Assembly (NCBI RefSeq): GCF_900163815.1 | Contig: NZ_FUKO01000019.1 | Coordinates: 124,001 to 188,000, forward strand | DNA: 64,000 bases | Reading direction: 5' to 3' | Source of the DNA: Microbacterium esteraromaticum | GTDB lineage: Bacteria > Actinomycetota > Actinomycetes > Actinomycetales > Microbacteriaceae | Shown here: one piece after another, positions 1 through 7,938 of the stretch | Layout: each line of letters starts with the position of its first letter | Position numbering within the stretch: position 1 is the stretch's first letter | The notes under the pieces: model-generated | The model's database searches: none | What the model was told of the DNA's origin: nothing | Seen by the model: only the letters and a program-made list of their open reading frames with translations | Program-made: the position numbers and the translations under genes

Positions 1-1
1 G

Positions 2-295
2 CTGCTCGTCGACTCGCTCGCGCGGGGGATCGCCGAGATCGGACGCCTGCCGTATATCGGGTCGCTCGATTTCGCGAATGGCGGACCGTCGGGTCAGCCT
101 GGGGGCAACAGCGTCTTCCGTCTTGCTGGTCTTTGGGAGCGCTTCACCGCCGACGGACTTGAGGTGCCGGACGGGCCGGTGCTGTTGGTCGACGACCAGG
201 CAGACAGTCGGTGGACGCTCACCATGGCGGCCCGCGAGCTGCGGCAAGCGGGCGCGAGTGAGGTGCTGCCGTTCGTGCTCGCGCTGCGCGGGTGA
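2..295 (+). CDS. RecQ-type ATP-dependent DNA helicase, C-terminal fragment
   Basis: The open frame enters from the left edge and ends at TGA 293-295, giving the last 97 residues of a larger protein. The piece contains GPVLLVDDQADSRWTL followed by a helix and a short hydrophobic strand (EVLPFVLAL). This resembles the PRPP-binding loop of a phosphoribosyltransferase fold. Actinobacterial RecQ-family helicases commonly end in such a phosphoribosyltransferase-like tail, and this is the basis of the call; the helicase motor lies outside the window. A free phosphoribosyltransferase or ComF-like protein is the alternative. The fragment runs on the plus strand toward the minus-strand lipoprotein, 21 bases away. 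Confidence 0.65.
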   Translation: MLVDSLARGIAEIGRLPYIGSLDFANGGPSGQPGGNSVFRLAGLWERFTADGLEVPDGPVLLVDDQADSRWTLTMAARELRQAGASEVLPFVLALRG

Positions 296-316
296 CGCGG
301 AGCCGGCGGAGCTTCG

Positions 317-847
317 TTACCCGTCGAAGACATCACGGCTGGCAAATGCCGCATCGTCCGGCAGCAGATTCACGAGAGCTGCCGGACAGTCGGAGAATAG
401 CGTGCGGTTGATCATCGGCCTCGGGGAGCGAAGGCCCGCTGTTATCCCGTAGCAGGTGTAGACCTGGCTCGGACCGACGTAATGGTGGCCGGCGTCTGTG
501 GGGACGTCGGGGCGTGGTCCCGAAGAGATGAATACCGAGAACTCGGCGTCTGATGCAGTAGTGGTCAGGTCGTAGAACACGAGCCCGCCAGCGGTGAGAT
601 CCGGTAGCGTCCCGGTCGATCCGTCCCAACGGTCGCCACCGAGCTCAGAGACGTACGTCGATGGATCTTGCGTAGATGACTCGAAGAAGTTCATCGGGTC
701 CTCAAAGCTCACGATCTGCCTCCACAGCACCCCGTCGATGCCGCTGTCATAGCCGTGATATTCGACCGGACCACAACCAGACAGCGTCAGCGCGCCCAGA
801 ATGAGGGCGGCAATGACTTCCCGATGCTTCACCCGACGCTTTGTCAC
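317..847 (-). CDS. putative small lipoprotein of unknown function
   Basis: This gene encodes 176 residues. A basic start (VTKRRVKHRE) is followed by a hydrophobic stretch and the lipobox LSGC, so it should be exported, lipidated on that cysteine and anchored to the outer face of the membrane. The rest is a soluble domain with no motif I recognise. GTG at 847 is chosen because it starts just before the signal peptide and has GAAGAT six bases upstream, a possible leaderless -10. A GTG at 832 would also keep the signal. A longer frame from TTG 952 is open but adds 35 residues that spoil the signal peptide. Confidence 0.7.
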   Translation of the reverse strand: MTKRRVKHREVIAALILGALTLSGCGPVEYHGYDSGIDGVLWRQIVSFEDPMNFFESSTQDPSTYVSELGGDRWDGSTGTLPDLTAGGLVFYDLTTTASDAEFSVFISSGPRPDVPTDAGHHYVGPSQVYTCYGITAGLRSPRPMINRTLFSDCPAALVNLLPDDAAFASRDVFDG

Positions 848-995
848 CCGTACATCTTCACATCTAGCGTTGATCTGGACGGTCGTCGTGATCTTCGTTC
901 CATTGGTGGGGTCGTTATCGTGGCTCCTTATCGGACGTCGTTCCGCGAACAAAGAGCGCGATGCGGCTCGAGTGCCGCATGACGCGCTGATCTAG
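801..995 (+). pseudogene. possible PLDc_N-type membrane peptide, remnant or very small gene
   Basis: This frame encodes 64 residues whose middle reads ALIWTVVVIFVPLVG then SLSWLLIGRR. That is the pattern of the short PLDc_N membrane segment: a hydrophobic helix, P-x-x-G, a second hydrophobic run and a G-R-basic end. The usual N-terminal part of such proteins is missing and the first 20 residues are basic and unlike the family. There is no clear ribosome site at ATG 801, and the frame overlaps the start of the divergent lipoprotein gene. It is either a decayed remnant or a tiny membrane protein. Chance similarity of a hydrophobic antisense frame cannot be excluded. Confidence 0.35.
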
Positions 996-1011
996 CCGTT
1001 GCGACGGCAGG

Positions 1012-1401
1012 CTATCCGGCGGAGCGGTTCGTAGCGACCGAACGCCCGCGAAACTCCGCGACGATATCGCCGCTCTCATCGACCACGGTCACGTCGTACA
1101 GCCCGCTTCTCCCGCTGACGACCCGCCGCACGGCTGTGGCTGTGAGCACCTGTCCCACTCCCGTCGACTTCAGAAACGTGATGTCAGCGCCGGATGCCAC
1201 GGTGATGCGCTCATCCTCGTTGCAGGCGATCGCGAAAGCGGTGTCGGCGAGCGCGAACACGAGCCCGCCGTGCGTGATCGCGAAGCCGTTGAGCATGTCA
1301 GCGCGCACGGTCATCGACACGACGGCGCGCCCTGGCTCATCGACCTCGACATTCATGCCGAGCATCGCCGACGCCGCATCGCGGCGCATCATCTCTCTCA
1401 T
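1012..1401 (-). CDS. paaI: PaaI hotdog-fold acyl-CoA thioesterase
   Basis: The product is a 129-residue cytoplasmic thioesterase, the usual length of the family. The core motif THGGLVFALADTAFA carries Asp53, equivalent to the catalytic Asp of PaaI. Family knowledge: PaaI hydrolyses ring-hydroxylated phenylacetyl-CoAs and rescues CoA when the pathway stalls. It is the last gene of the paa cluster, 20 bases after the paaZ stop. ATG 1401 is used because a GAGGT lies about nine bases upstream; ATG 1392 or 1389 are possible starts, three and four residues shorter. Confidence 0.88.
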   Translation of the reverse strand: MREMMRRDAASAMLGMNVEVDEPGRAVVSMTVRADMLNGFAITHGGLVFALADTAFAIACNEDERITVASGADITFLKSTGVGQVLTATAVRRVVSGRSGLYDVTVVDESGDIVAEFRGRSVATNRSAG

Positions 1402-1421
1402 GCCGTCACGACCTCGGCGGC

Positions 1422-3479
1422 CTACTCCTTCGACACCAGGGTGAGCACGTCGTACGTCGCCACGATCTCATCGTTCTGGTTGTGAATCACGGCATCCCAC
1501 CGCACTTCGCCGTATTCATCGGTCTCGCGCGGCGTGATCTGCTTCGCAGTGAGATCGACGCGGATGCTGTCGCCGGGCGACACGGGCGTGATGAACCGCA
1601 GGTTCTCGAGCCCGTAGTTCGCGAGCACGGGGCCAGGCTCCGGATCGACGAACAGCCCCGCCGCCCACGACACGAGCAGGTAGCCGTGCGCGACTCGTCC
1701 GGGGAAGAACGGGTTCGCTGCGGCAGCATCCTCATCCATATGCGCGTAAAAAGTGTCGCCGGTGAATTGCGCAAACGTCTCGATGTCGTCCAGCGTCACT
1801 TCGCGGGTCGCCGAAGCCAGCTGGTCGCCGATTCGCAGCTCGGACAGCGACTTGCGGAACGGATGCTGATCATCGGAGTTCGTCGACGCGCCGGCGTGCC
1901 AGATTCCGGTCAACGCTGTCAGCATCTCGGGCGAGCCCTGCAGTGCGGTGCGCTGCATGTGATGCAGCACGGCGCGGATGCCGCCGAGCTCTTCCCCACC
2001 GCCGGCGCGACCTGGACCGCCGTGCACGAGGCCGGGCATCGGCGAGCCGTGACCGGTCGACGAGCGGGCATCGTCACGATCGAGCAGCAGCATCCGACCG
2101 TTGAACGGGGCGATGCGACTGGCGAGCGCGACCGCTTCGGCGGGGTCGTGCGTCGCGATGCTGGTGACGAGTGATCCGCCGCCGCGCGCGACGATATCGG
2201 CTGCCTCGGCGATCGTGTCGTAGGTGATCAGCGACGAGACCGGGCCAAAGGCCTCCACTGTGTGCACGGCCTCGGCCTGCGCGTCATCGAAACGCAGGAG
2301 GACGGGCGAGACGAAGGCCCCGTCAGATGCAACGCTGGTGGTGCCGTCGGCGAGACGTACCTCCGGTGCATCGGTCGACCCGATCACCATCTGCCCACCG
2401 CCGTCGACGAGCGCCTGCACCTGACGGCGCACCTCGTCGCGCTGAGCGATGGAGGCGAGCGGACCCATGGTGACGCCCTCGGCGCGCGGGTCGCCGATCA
2501 CGGTCTTGCTTTCGAGGCGGGCACGGACCGCGTCGATGACGGCGTCGGCGGATGCTGTCGGCACCACCGCACGACGGATCGCCGTGCACTTCTGCCCGGC
2601 CTTCGTCGTCATCTCGGTGACGAGCTGACGCACGTAGGCGTCGAATTCGGGGGTGCCGGCGACAGCATCCGAGCCGAGGACGGAGGCATTGATCGAGTCG
2701 GTCTCAGCGGTGAAGCGCACGCCGCCGGTCTGCACCGCAGGGTGGCTGCGCAGACTCTCGGCCGTCGAGGCACTCCCGGTGAATCCGACGATGTCTCCGA
2801 GTCGCAGGTGGTCGAACAGCGTCGGGACGCTGCCGCTGACCAGCTGCAGGGAGCCTTCGGGGAGCAGCCCGGATTCCACGAGTATCCGCACCATCACCTC
2901 GGCGAGGTAGCCGGTCGGCGTCGCCGGCTTCACCAGCGTGGGCATGCCGGCGAGGAAGGCCGGCGCGAGCTTCTCGAGCGAGCCCCACACCGGGAAGTTG
3001 AAGGCGTTGATCTGCACCGCGACGCCCGGCAGGGTCGTGAACACGTGGCGGCCGAGGAAAGAGCCGTCCTTCGACAGCGGTTCCACTGGTCCGTCGACGT
3101 AGACATGACTGTTGGGCAGCTCACGGCGGCCCTTGCCCGAGTAGGCGAAGAGCACGCCGATGCCGCCGTCGATGTCGACCCAAGAATCGGTCTTCGTCGC
3201 GCCAGCGGCCGCGGAGACCGCGTAGAGCTCGTCCTTGCGCTCGGTGAGCGCGAGAGCGAACTGCTTCAGCAACAGTGCACGCTGGTGGAACGTCAGAGCA
3301 CCCAGACTCGCCTGGCCGACGGTGCGCGCGTAGTCGAGGGCGGCTTCCAGGTCGAGGCCTTCGGTGCTGACAGATGCGACGACCTCGCCGGTCGACGCAT
3401 CGCGCACCTCGGTGCCGCTCACTCCCGCTTCAGGGGTCCACCAGTCGCCGTTGACGTAGCTGGGCAGAATCTCAGTCAT
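1422..3479 (-). CDS. paaZ: PaaZ bifunctional oxepin-CoA hydrolase / semialdehyde dehydrogenase
   Basis: The product is 685 residues, full length for PaaZ. Residues 1-520 are an aldehyde dehydrogenase domain with the active Cys298 in TTKAGQKCTAIRR and the general base Glu259 in RFTAETDSIN. Residues about 530-685 form a MaoC-type hydratase domain with the GDTFYAHMDEDAA motif. Established role: the hydratase half opens the oxepin-CoA ring and the dehydrogenase half oxidises the resulting semialdehyde to 3-oxo-5,6-dehydrosuberyl-CoA. The start overlaps the paaH stop by four bases (ATGA), so the two are translationally coupled. Both catalytic centres are intact. Confidence 0.93.
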   Translation of the reverse strand: MTEILPSYVNGDWWTPEAGVSGTEVRDASTGEVVASVSTEGLDLEAALDYARTVGQASLGALTFHQRALLLKQFALALTERKDELYAVSAAAGATKTDSWVDIDGGIGVLFAYSGKGRRELPNSHVYVDGPVEPLSKDGSFLGRHVFTTLPGVAVQINAFNFPVWGSLEKLAPAFLAGMPTLVKPATPTGYLAEVMVRILVESGLLPEGSLQLVSGSVPTLFDHLRLGDIVGFTGSASTAESLRSHPAVQTGGVRFTAETDSINASVLGSDAVAGTPEFDAYVRQLVTEMTTKAGQKCTAIRRAVVPTASADAVIDAVRARLESKTVIGDPRAEGVTMGPLASIAQRDEVRRQVQALVDGGGQMVIGSTDAPEVRLADGTTSVASDGAFVSPVLLRFDDAQAEAVHTVEAFGPVSSLITYDTIAEAADIVARGGGSLVTSIATHDPAEAVALASRIAPFNGRMLLLDRDDARSSTGHGSPMPGLVHGGPGRAGGGEELGGIRAVLHHMQRTALQGSPEMLTALTGIWHAGASTNSDDQHPFRKSLSELRIGDQLASATREVTLDDIETFAQFTGDTFYAHMDEDAAAANPFFPGRVAHGYLLVSWAAGLFVDPEPGPVLANYGLENLRFITPVSPGDSIRVDLTAKQITPRETDEYGEVRWDAVIHNQNDEIVATYDVLTLVSKE

Positions 3480-4357
3480 CGTTCCTCCTCATTCCACACG
3501 TAAAATCCTTCGCCGCTCTTGCGCCCGAGCAGGCCATCAGCGACCATCCGTCGCAGCAGCGCCGGCGGCTCGAAGCGCTCGCCGAGTTCAGCGGCGAGTT
3601 CTTCGGCGATGCCGAGCCGCACATCGAGCCCGACGATATCGGTCGTGCGCAGCGGGCCCATCGGATGCCGATATCCGAGTGTCATCGCCATGTCGATGTC
3701 GGCTGCCGTGGCGACGCCGTCTTCCAGCATCCGAATCGCCTCGAGCCCGAGCATCACACCGAGCCGCGACGACGCGAACCCGGGGGAGTCGCTGACGACG
3801 ATCGGCGTCTTGCCGAGGGCGTCGACCCAGCCCCGCGCCGCGTCGACGACACTCGGGTCTGTGGCCGTGCCCTGCACGATCTCGACCAGAGCCGATGACG
3901 GCACCGGGTTGAAAAAGTGCAGGCCGATGAAGCGGCCGGGTGCGCGGCGGTGCGTGGCGAGCGCATCGATCGAGATCGATGAGGTGTTGGTCGCCAGCAC
4001 GGCGCCATCGTCGACGGCGGACTCGACCCGGGCAAGCGCTTCTTCCTTCAGAGCGCGATCTTCGGGCACCGCCTCGATCACCAACTCGATACCGGCGAAC
4101 GCCGCCGGATCGGTGTCGAGACGCAGGCGCGAGGCGAGTTCATCGGCAGAAACGTCGGGGTCGCGTTCGGCCGACCGGCGGATGCTGTCGCCGATGCGCC
4201 GTGCTGCAGCATCCGCACTGTCCGCATCGCGTTCGACAACGGTCACGTGCGACCCGGACAGCAGGAATGCGTGTGCGATGCCCGCCCCCATCCGGCCGCC
4301 GCCGAGGACACCGACTGTGGCCGGTGCGCCGCTGGCTGTGCTCGTCGGGGCGCTCAT
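3476..4357 (-). CDS. paaH: 3-hydroxyacyl-CoA dehydrogenase, PaaH type
   Basis: This 293-residue NAD-dependent dehydrogenase begins with a Rossmann motif (VGVLGGGRMGAGIAHAF, residues 16-32) and contains the signature GLHFFNPVP with the catalytic His, followed by the C-terminal 3HCDH helical domain. In phenylacetate breakdown PaaH oxidises 3-hydroxyadipyl-CoA to 3-oxoadipyl-CoA. The same family also acts on 3-hydroxybutyryl-CoA, so the assignment to phenylacetate rests on the neighbours paaZ, paaF and paaJ. It overlaps the stop codon of paaF and the start of paaZ, consistent with one mRNA. Confidence 0.87.
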   Translation of the reverse strand: MSAPTSTASGAPATVGVLGGGRMGAGIAHAFLLSGSHVTVVERDADSADAAARRIGDSIRRSAERDPDVSADELASRLRLDTDPAAFAGIELVIEAVPEDRALKEEALARVESAVDDGAVLATNTSSISIDALATHRRAPGRFIGLHFFNPVPSSALVEIVQGTATDPSVVDAARGWVDALGKTPIVVSDSPGFASSRLGVMLGLEAIRMLEDGVATAADIDMAMTLGYRHPMGPLRTTDIVGLDVRLGIAEELAAELGERFEPPALLRRMVADGLLGRKSGEGFYVWNEEER

Positions 4358-5094
4358 CGGCGGGACTTCCTCTCGAGGAACTCGGTCATGCGTCTCATCT
4401 TCTCGTCGCTCTCGAACAGCTCGGCCTGCAGCTCGCGCTCGATCTCGGGATGCTCGTGCCGGGGCGCGCGCAGTGCGCGTTTGGTGTGCTGGGTGGCGAG
4501 TGGATCATTCGCCGCGATGCGGTCGGCGATGGCGTGCGCAGCGGTCAGCAGATCCTGCACCGGAACGATGTTCGAGACGATGCCAGCAGCGAGAGCCTGA
4601 TCAGCGTCGAGTACGCGTCCGGTGAGCAGCAGTTCGCTGGCCAGCGCATGCCCGACGATCTCGGGCAGCCGCCAGGTGGCGCCGGCTGCGGCCATGATGC
4701 CCAGACCCGTCTCGGGGTTGCCGATCTTCAGGCTCGGGGTGGCGATGCGGATGTCGGCGGCGAATGCGAGCTCGGCACCGCCGCCGAGCGCGTAGCCGCT
4801 GACGGCGGCGATCACCGGCATCGGCAGCTCGTTGATGCGGATGAAGGCCATCGCGTTGATGGCCTTGCGGGCGTCTTCGGCACGGCGCTCACGCAGCTGT
4901 GCAATGTCGGCGCCGGCGGCGAAGACGCTCTCGCTGCCGGTGAGGATCAGGATGCGGGGATCGGCTTCGAGGTCGGCGCATAGCGCATGCAAGGCGTCGA
5001 TCATCTCCTGATCAATCGCGTTGCGCTTGTCAGGGCGGTTGAGCGTGGCGACGACCCGATCGGCTTGGTGTTCGACCAGCAGGGGAGCTGTCAT
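4354..5094 (-). CDS. paaF: enoyl-CoA hydratase, PaaF type
   Basis: This is a crotonase-fold protein of 246 residues. The oxyanion-hole segment GYALGGGAELAFAAD and the NPETGLGIM loop supply the two family glutamates. Inferred role: hydration of 2,3-dehydroadipyl-CoA to 3-hydroxyadipyl-CoA. PaaG-type isomerases share the fold, and only one crotonase is present in this cluster, so which of the two steps it serves is uncertain. ATG 5094 (MTAPLLVEHQ) is preferred over an upstream frame from 5142, because it has a purine-rich leader and matches the family N-terminus. A 142-base gap with a palindrome separates it from paaJ. Confidence 0.85.
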   Translation of the reverse strand: MTAPLLVEHQADRVVATLNRPDKRNAIDQEMIDALHALCADLEADPRILILTGSESVFAAGADIAQLRERRAEDARKAINAMAFIRINELPMPVIAAVSGYALGGGAELAFAADIRIATPSLKIGNPETGLGIMAAAGATWRLPEIVGHALASELLLTGRVLDADQALAAGIVSNIVPVQDLLTAAHAIADRIAANDPLATQHTKRALRAPRHEHPEIERELQAELFESDEKMRRMTEFLERKSRR

Positions 5095-5130
5095 CGGCGC
5101 ACCGCCTTTGGAGGGTGGCGCATCGCGCTG

Positions 5131-5189
5131 TTCCGGTCGCAAATCCGCCCGCTGGGTGCTCGCTTCAACGGGAGAATTTGCGACCGGAA
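5131..5189. repeat. 59-bp palindromic element between paaJ and paaF
   Basis: Perfect 14-base arms (ttccggtcgcaaat at 5131-5144 and its reverse complement at 5176-5189) enclose a 31-base interior with a further cccg/cggg pair. The element fills part of the 142-base gap between two co-directional paa genes. It has no T-run, so a classical terminator is unlikely. It belongs to the group of palindromes described in the findings but has no sequence partner in this window. Confidence 0.85.
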
Positions 5190-5236
5190 GGGCGTGGCTG
5201 CGGGTGAGACGGCGATCACACCGCGGGTAGAGGCGC

Positions 5237-6424
5237 TCATGACACGCGCTCCAGAATCATCGCCGTTCCCTGGCCGATGCCCACGCACATGGTGGCGAGA
5301 CCACGCTCGGCATTCTCCCGCTCCATGCGTCCCATGAGTGTGACGACGATGCGGCATCCGCTCGAGCCGAGGGGATGGCCGAGGGCGATCGCCCCACCGT
5401 CACGGTTGACGATCTCGGGGTCGAGGCCGAGCCGGCGCATCGACGCCAGCGACTGCGTCGCGAATGCCTCGTTGAGCTCCACTGCACCGAGTGCGGAGAT
5501 GTCCAGCCCCGCGCGTTGCAGCGCACGCTCGGTCGCCGGCACCGGTCCGAGCCCCATGATCTCTGGGGCGAGGGCGGCCGATGCCGAGGTGACGATGCGC
5601 GCCCGGGGCACGAGCCCGTACTTGCGCACGGCTTCGCCACTGGCGACGACCACGGCGGATGCGCCATCGTTCAGCGTGCTGGAGTTGCCGGCAGTCACGA
5701 CAGTGCCACCCGCGACGACTGGGCGCAGCGCGGCGAGGGCTTCCATCGAGGTGTCGCGGCGAGGGCCTTCGTCGACGGTGAAGTCGCCCGCGCGGGTGGG
5801 CACGGCCACGATCTCGTCGGCGAAGTGACCGGCATCCACCGCGGCGGCGGCACGCTGCTGGCTGGCGAAGGCGAACGCATCGGCATCCTCACGGCTGATG
5901 CCGTCTTGCCGGGCGACCTCTTCGGCCGTCTCGGGCATCGAGAAGGTGGCCTTGTCTCGGGCCAGCAGCTTCGGGTTCGCGAACCGCCACCCGATCGACG
6001 TGTCGAAAGCGGCGCCGGGTTTCGCCCACGCGCGCTCGGGCTTCGCCTGCACCCAGGGGGCTCGGGTCATCGACTCCACACCGCCGGCGACCATCAGGTC
6101 GGCATCCCCGGCGCGGATCGCCTGCGCGGCCATCGCGATCGCCGACATTCCTGAGGCGCACAATCGGTTCACGGTGATGCCGGGAACGTCGTCGGGCAGT
6201 CCGGAAAGCAGCACAGCCATCCGTGCGACGTTGCGGTTGTCTTCGCCGGCCTGATTGGCGGCGCCGAGGATGACCTCTTCGATCGCCGCATCCGGCACTC
6301 CGGCCCGCTCCACCGCGGCGCGCACGACGAGCGCGGCCAGGTCGTCGGGTCGCACGCCGGCGAGTGCGCCGCCGTAGCGTCCGACTGCCGTACGCACGCC
6401 TCCGACAAGATACGCGTCTGTCAT
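5237..6424 (-). CDS. paaJ: thiolase, 3-oxoadipyl-CoA / acetyl-CoA acyltransferase (PaaJ/PcaF type)
   Basis: This 395-residue thiolase is complete. Cys89 (NRLCASG) is the acyl-carrying nucleophile, and His350 (LGHPLGSSG) and Cys380 (MCVGIGQG) complete the active site. In the phenylacetate pathway it cleaves 3-oxoadipyl-CoA, and at an earlier step 3-oxo-5,6-dehydrosuberyl-CoA, releasing acetyl-CoA. Sequence alone cannot exclude a general acetyl-CoA acetyltransferase; the paa neighbours favour PaaJ. The start ATG 6424 follows agagggagag, and a 65-bp palindrome (6451-6515) lies just upstream, between this gene and the end of the bkd operon. Confidence 0.85.
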   Translation of the reverse strand: MTDAYLVGGVRTAVGRYGGALAGVRPDDLAALVVRAAVERAGVPDAAIEEVILGAANQAGEDNRNVARMAVLLSGLPDDVPGITVNRLCASGMSAIAMAAQAIRAGDADLMVAGGVESMTRAPWVQAKPERAWAKPGAAFDTSIGWRFANPKLLARDKATFSMPETAEEVARQDGISREDADAFAFASQQRAAAAVDAGHFADEIVAVPTRAGDFTVDEGPRRDTSMEALAALRPVVAGGTVVTAGNSSTLNDGASAVVVASGEAVRKYGLVPRARIVTSASAALAPEIMGLGPVPATERALQRAGLDISALGAVELNEAFATQSLASMRRLGLDPEIVNRDGGAIALGHPLGSSGCRIVVTLMGRMERENAERGLATMCVGIGQGTAMILERVS

Positions 6425-6450
6425 CTCTCTCCCTCTGCCATCCGGCTCTT

Positions 6451-6515
6451 CCGTCTATTTGGCGGAAAACCTCGGTATTCGGTTCGTTTTTCGGTACTTT
6501 GCGCCAAATAGACGG
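6451..6515. repeat. 65-bp palindromic element, family 1 copy A
   Basis: Perfect 14-base outer arms (ccgtctatttggcg at 6451-6464 and its complement at 6502-6515) with an imperfectly paired interior. Aligned without gaps to the reverse complement of 39838-39902 it matches at about 52 of 65 positions. It lies between two co-directional minus-strand genes, after the E2 stop and before paaJ. Confidence 0.9.
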
Positions 6516-6525
6516 GGGTGGGGCA

Positions 6526-7938
6526 TCAGATCCGCCCATAGGCGCGCAGCGGATGCTCGATCAGCTCGACCACGCGACGCAGGAATCCGGCTGCGTAGCC
6601 ACCGTCGCACACGCGGTGATCGAACACGAGCGACAGTTGCGCGATGCGTCGGGCGACGATCTCGCCGTCGACGACCCAGGGGCGCTCCATCATGCGGCCG
6701 ATGCCGAGGATCGCGACGTCCGGGTGGTTGATGATCGCTGCCGAGCCGTCGACGCCGAACCCGCCGTAGTTGTTCAGCGTGAACGTCGATCCGCGCAGGC
6801 GCTCGGGTGGCATCGTGCCGGATCGGGCGGTCTCGGCGAGATCGCGCAGCGAGCGGTCGAACTCGGCGACCGAGAGCGTGTGAGCGTTCGGGATCACCGG
6901 CACGAGCAGACCGCGTTCCGTATCGGCGGCGACGCCGAGGTTGACGCCATCGAACGAGATGAGCTCGCTGGCGTCGTCGCTCAGACGCGATGCCAGCAGC
7001 GGGAAGTCGCCGAGCGCGATGACGGCGAAGCGCGCGACGAGCGCTGTCAGCGACGGTGCCTTCTCGCCATCGGATGCCATTTCTGCGCGGGCATCCCACA
7101 GGCGAGTGGCATCGACATCGACCCAGACGGTCGCCTCGGGGATCTCGGCGCGGCTGCGCGAGAGCTTTGCACTCACGGCCTTGCGCAGCGGGCTCAACTT
7201 CTCGCGGCAACGCACGGCGAGACCATCGATCTCGGTGCTGCTCACGGCGGATGCCGGCTGATCGGATGCCGTCGGTGTCGCCGCTCCATCGACCGCGTGG
7301 TCGACGGCCGCGCGCAGCACATCACCCCGTGTGATCGCCCCGTCTGCCCCGCTCCCCGTGACCGTCTGCACATCGACCCCAAGCTCCCGTGCAAGCCGCC
7401 GCACGAGCGGCGACCTGACGGCGACCGGGCGCCGCGCTGAGCTGTCGTCGAGTGCCCCGCTTGTCGTCGAGTGCACGGCTTGGCTGCGTGCGGAAGCGGT
7501 GCGCTCGACGGCATCCGGTGCACTCGGCGGGGATGCGGGGGAGGCTGCGCGGGGGCGGCGGCGACCGGATCCGGCGCGCTCTGATGTTCCGTAGCCGATC
7601 AGCACATTGCCGGAGCCTGCGCGCTCCTCGGCCCGGTACGCTTCCTTCTCCGCCTGCGAGGGGGTGGCCGTATGCGAGGGGGCAGCGTCGTTCGCCGACA
7701 CCTCCAGCACCACGGCGCCCACGGCGATCGTCTCGCCTGGCTCGCCGTGCAGCGCCGTCACGACGCCCGCGAAGGGCGACGGCAGTTCGACCACGCTCTT
7801 CGCGGTCTCGACCTCGGCGATCGCCTGATCGGTCGCGATCGTGTCGCCGACCTGCACCAGCCACTGCACCAGGCCGGCCTCGGTCAGCCCTTCACCGAGG
7901 TCGGGCAGCCGGAATTGCTGAGCTGTTGCGGTCGTCAT
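6526..7938 (-). CDS. bkdC: branched-chain 2-oxoacid dehydrogenase E2 (dihydrolipoyl acyltransferase)
   Basis: The product is 470 residues. An N-terminal lipoyl domain (1-80) carries the lipoylated Lys47 in ETAKSVVE. A peripheral subunit-binding domain lies near 160-200 (SPLVRRLARELGVDV). The C-terminal catalytic domain ends with FDHRVCDGGYAAGF, containing the His and Asp of the acyltransferase active site. E2 takes the acyl group from E1 and passes it to CoA; E3 is not in this window. The linker between lipoyl and binding domains is Ser/Ala/Arg-rich, and its DNA is an 86-bp imperfect palindrome (7445-7530). It overlaps the E1beta stop by four bases. Confidence 0.9.
   Translation of the reverse strand: MTTATAQQFRLPDLGEGLTEAGLVQWLVQVGDTIATDQAIAEVETAKSVVELPSPFAGVVTALHGEPGETIAVGAVVLEVSANDAAPSHTATPSQAEKEAYRAEERAGSGNVLIGYGTSERAGSGRRRPRAASPASPPSAPDAVERTASARSQAVHSTTSGALDDSSARRPVAVRSPLVRRLARELGVDVQTVTGSGADGAITRGDVLRAAVDHAVDGAATPTASDQPASAVSSTEIDGLAVRCREKLSPLRKAVSAKLSRSRAEIPEATVWVDVDATRLWDARAEMASDGEKAPSLTALVARFAVIALGDFPLLASRLSDDASELISFDGVNLGVAADTERGLLVPVIPNAHTLSVAEFDRSLRDLAETARSGTMPPERLRGSTFTLNNYGGFGVDGSAAIINHPDVAILGIGRMMERPWVVDGEIVARRIAQLSLVFDHRVCDGGYAAGFLRRVVELIEHPLRAYGRI
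7445..7530. repeat. 86-bp palindromic element inside the E2 linker
   Basis: Arms 7445-7480 and 7495-7530 (36 bases each) are complementary at about 28 positions without gaps around a 14-base loop. The left arm itself holds two direct copies of tgtcgtcgagtgc (7443-7455 and 7462-7474). This gives the same two-direct plus two-inverted layout as the intergenic element at 47537. It is in frame and encodes part of the disordered linker of the E2 subunit. Confidence 0.75.

Noticed and set aside
848..952. N-terminal extension of the lipoprotein from TTG 952
   Set aside because: It places 35 hydrophilic residues ahead of the signal peptide and lipobox, and TTG has no ribosome site.
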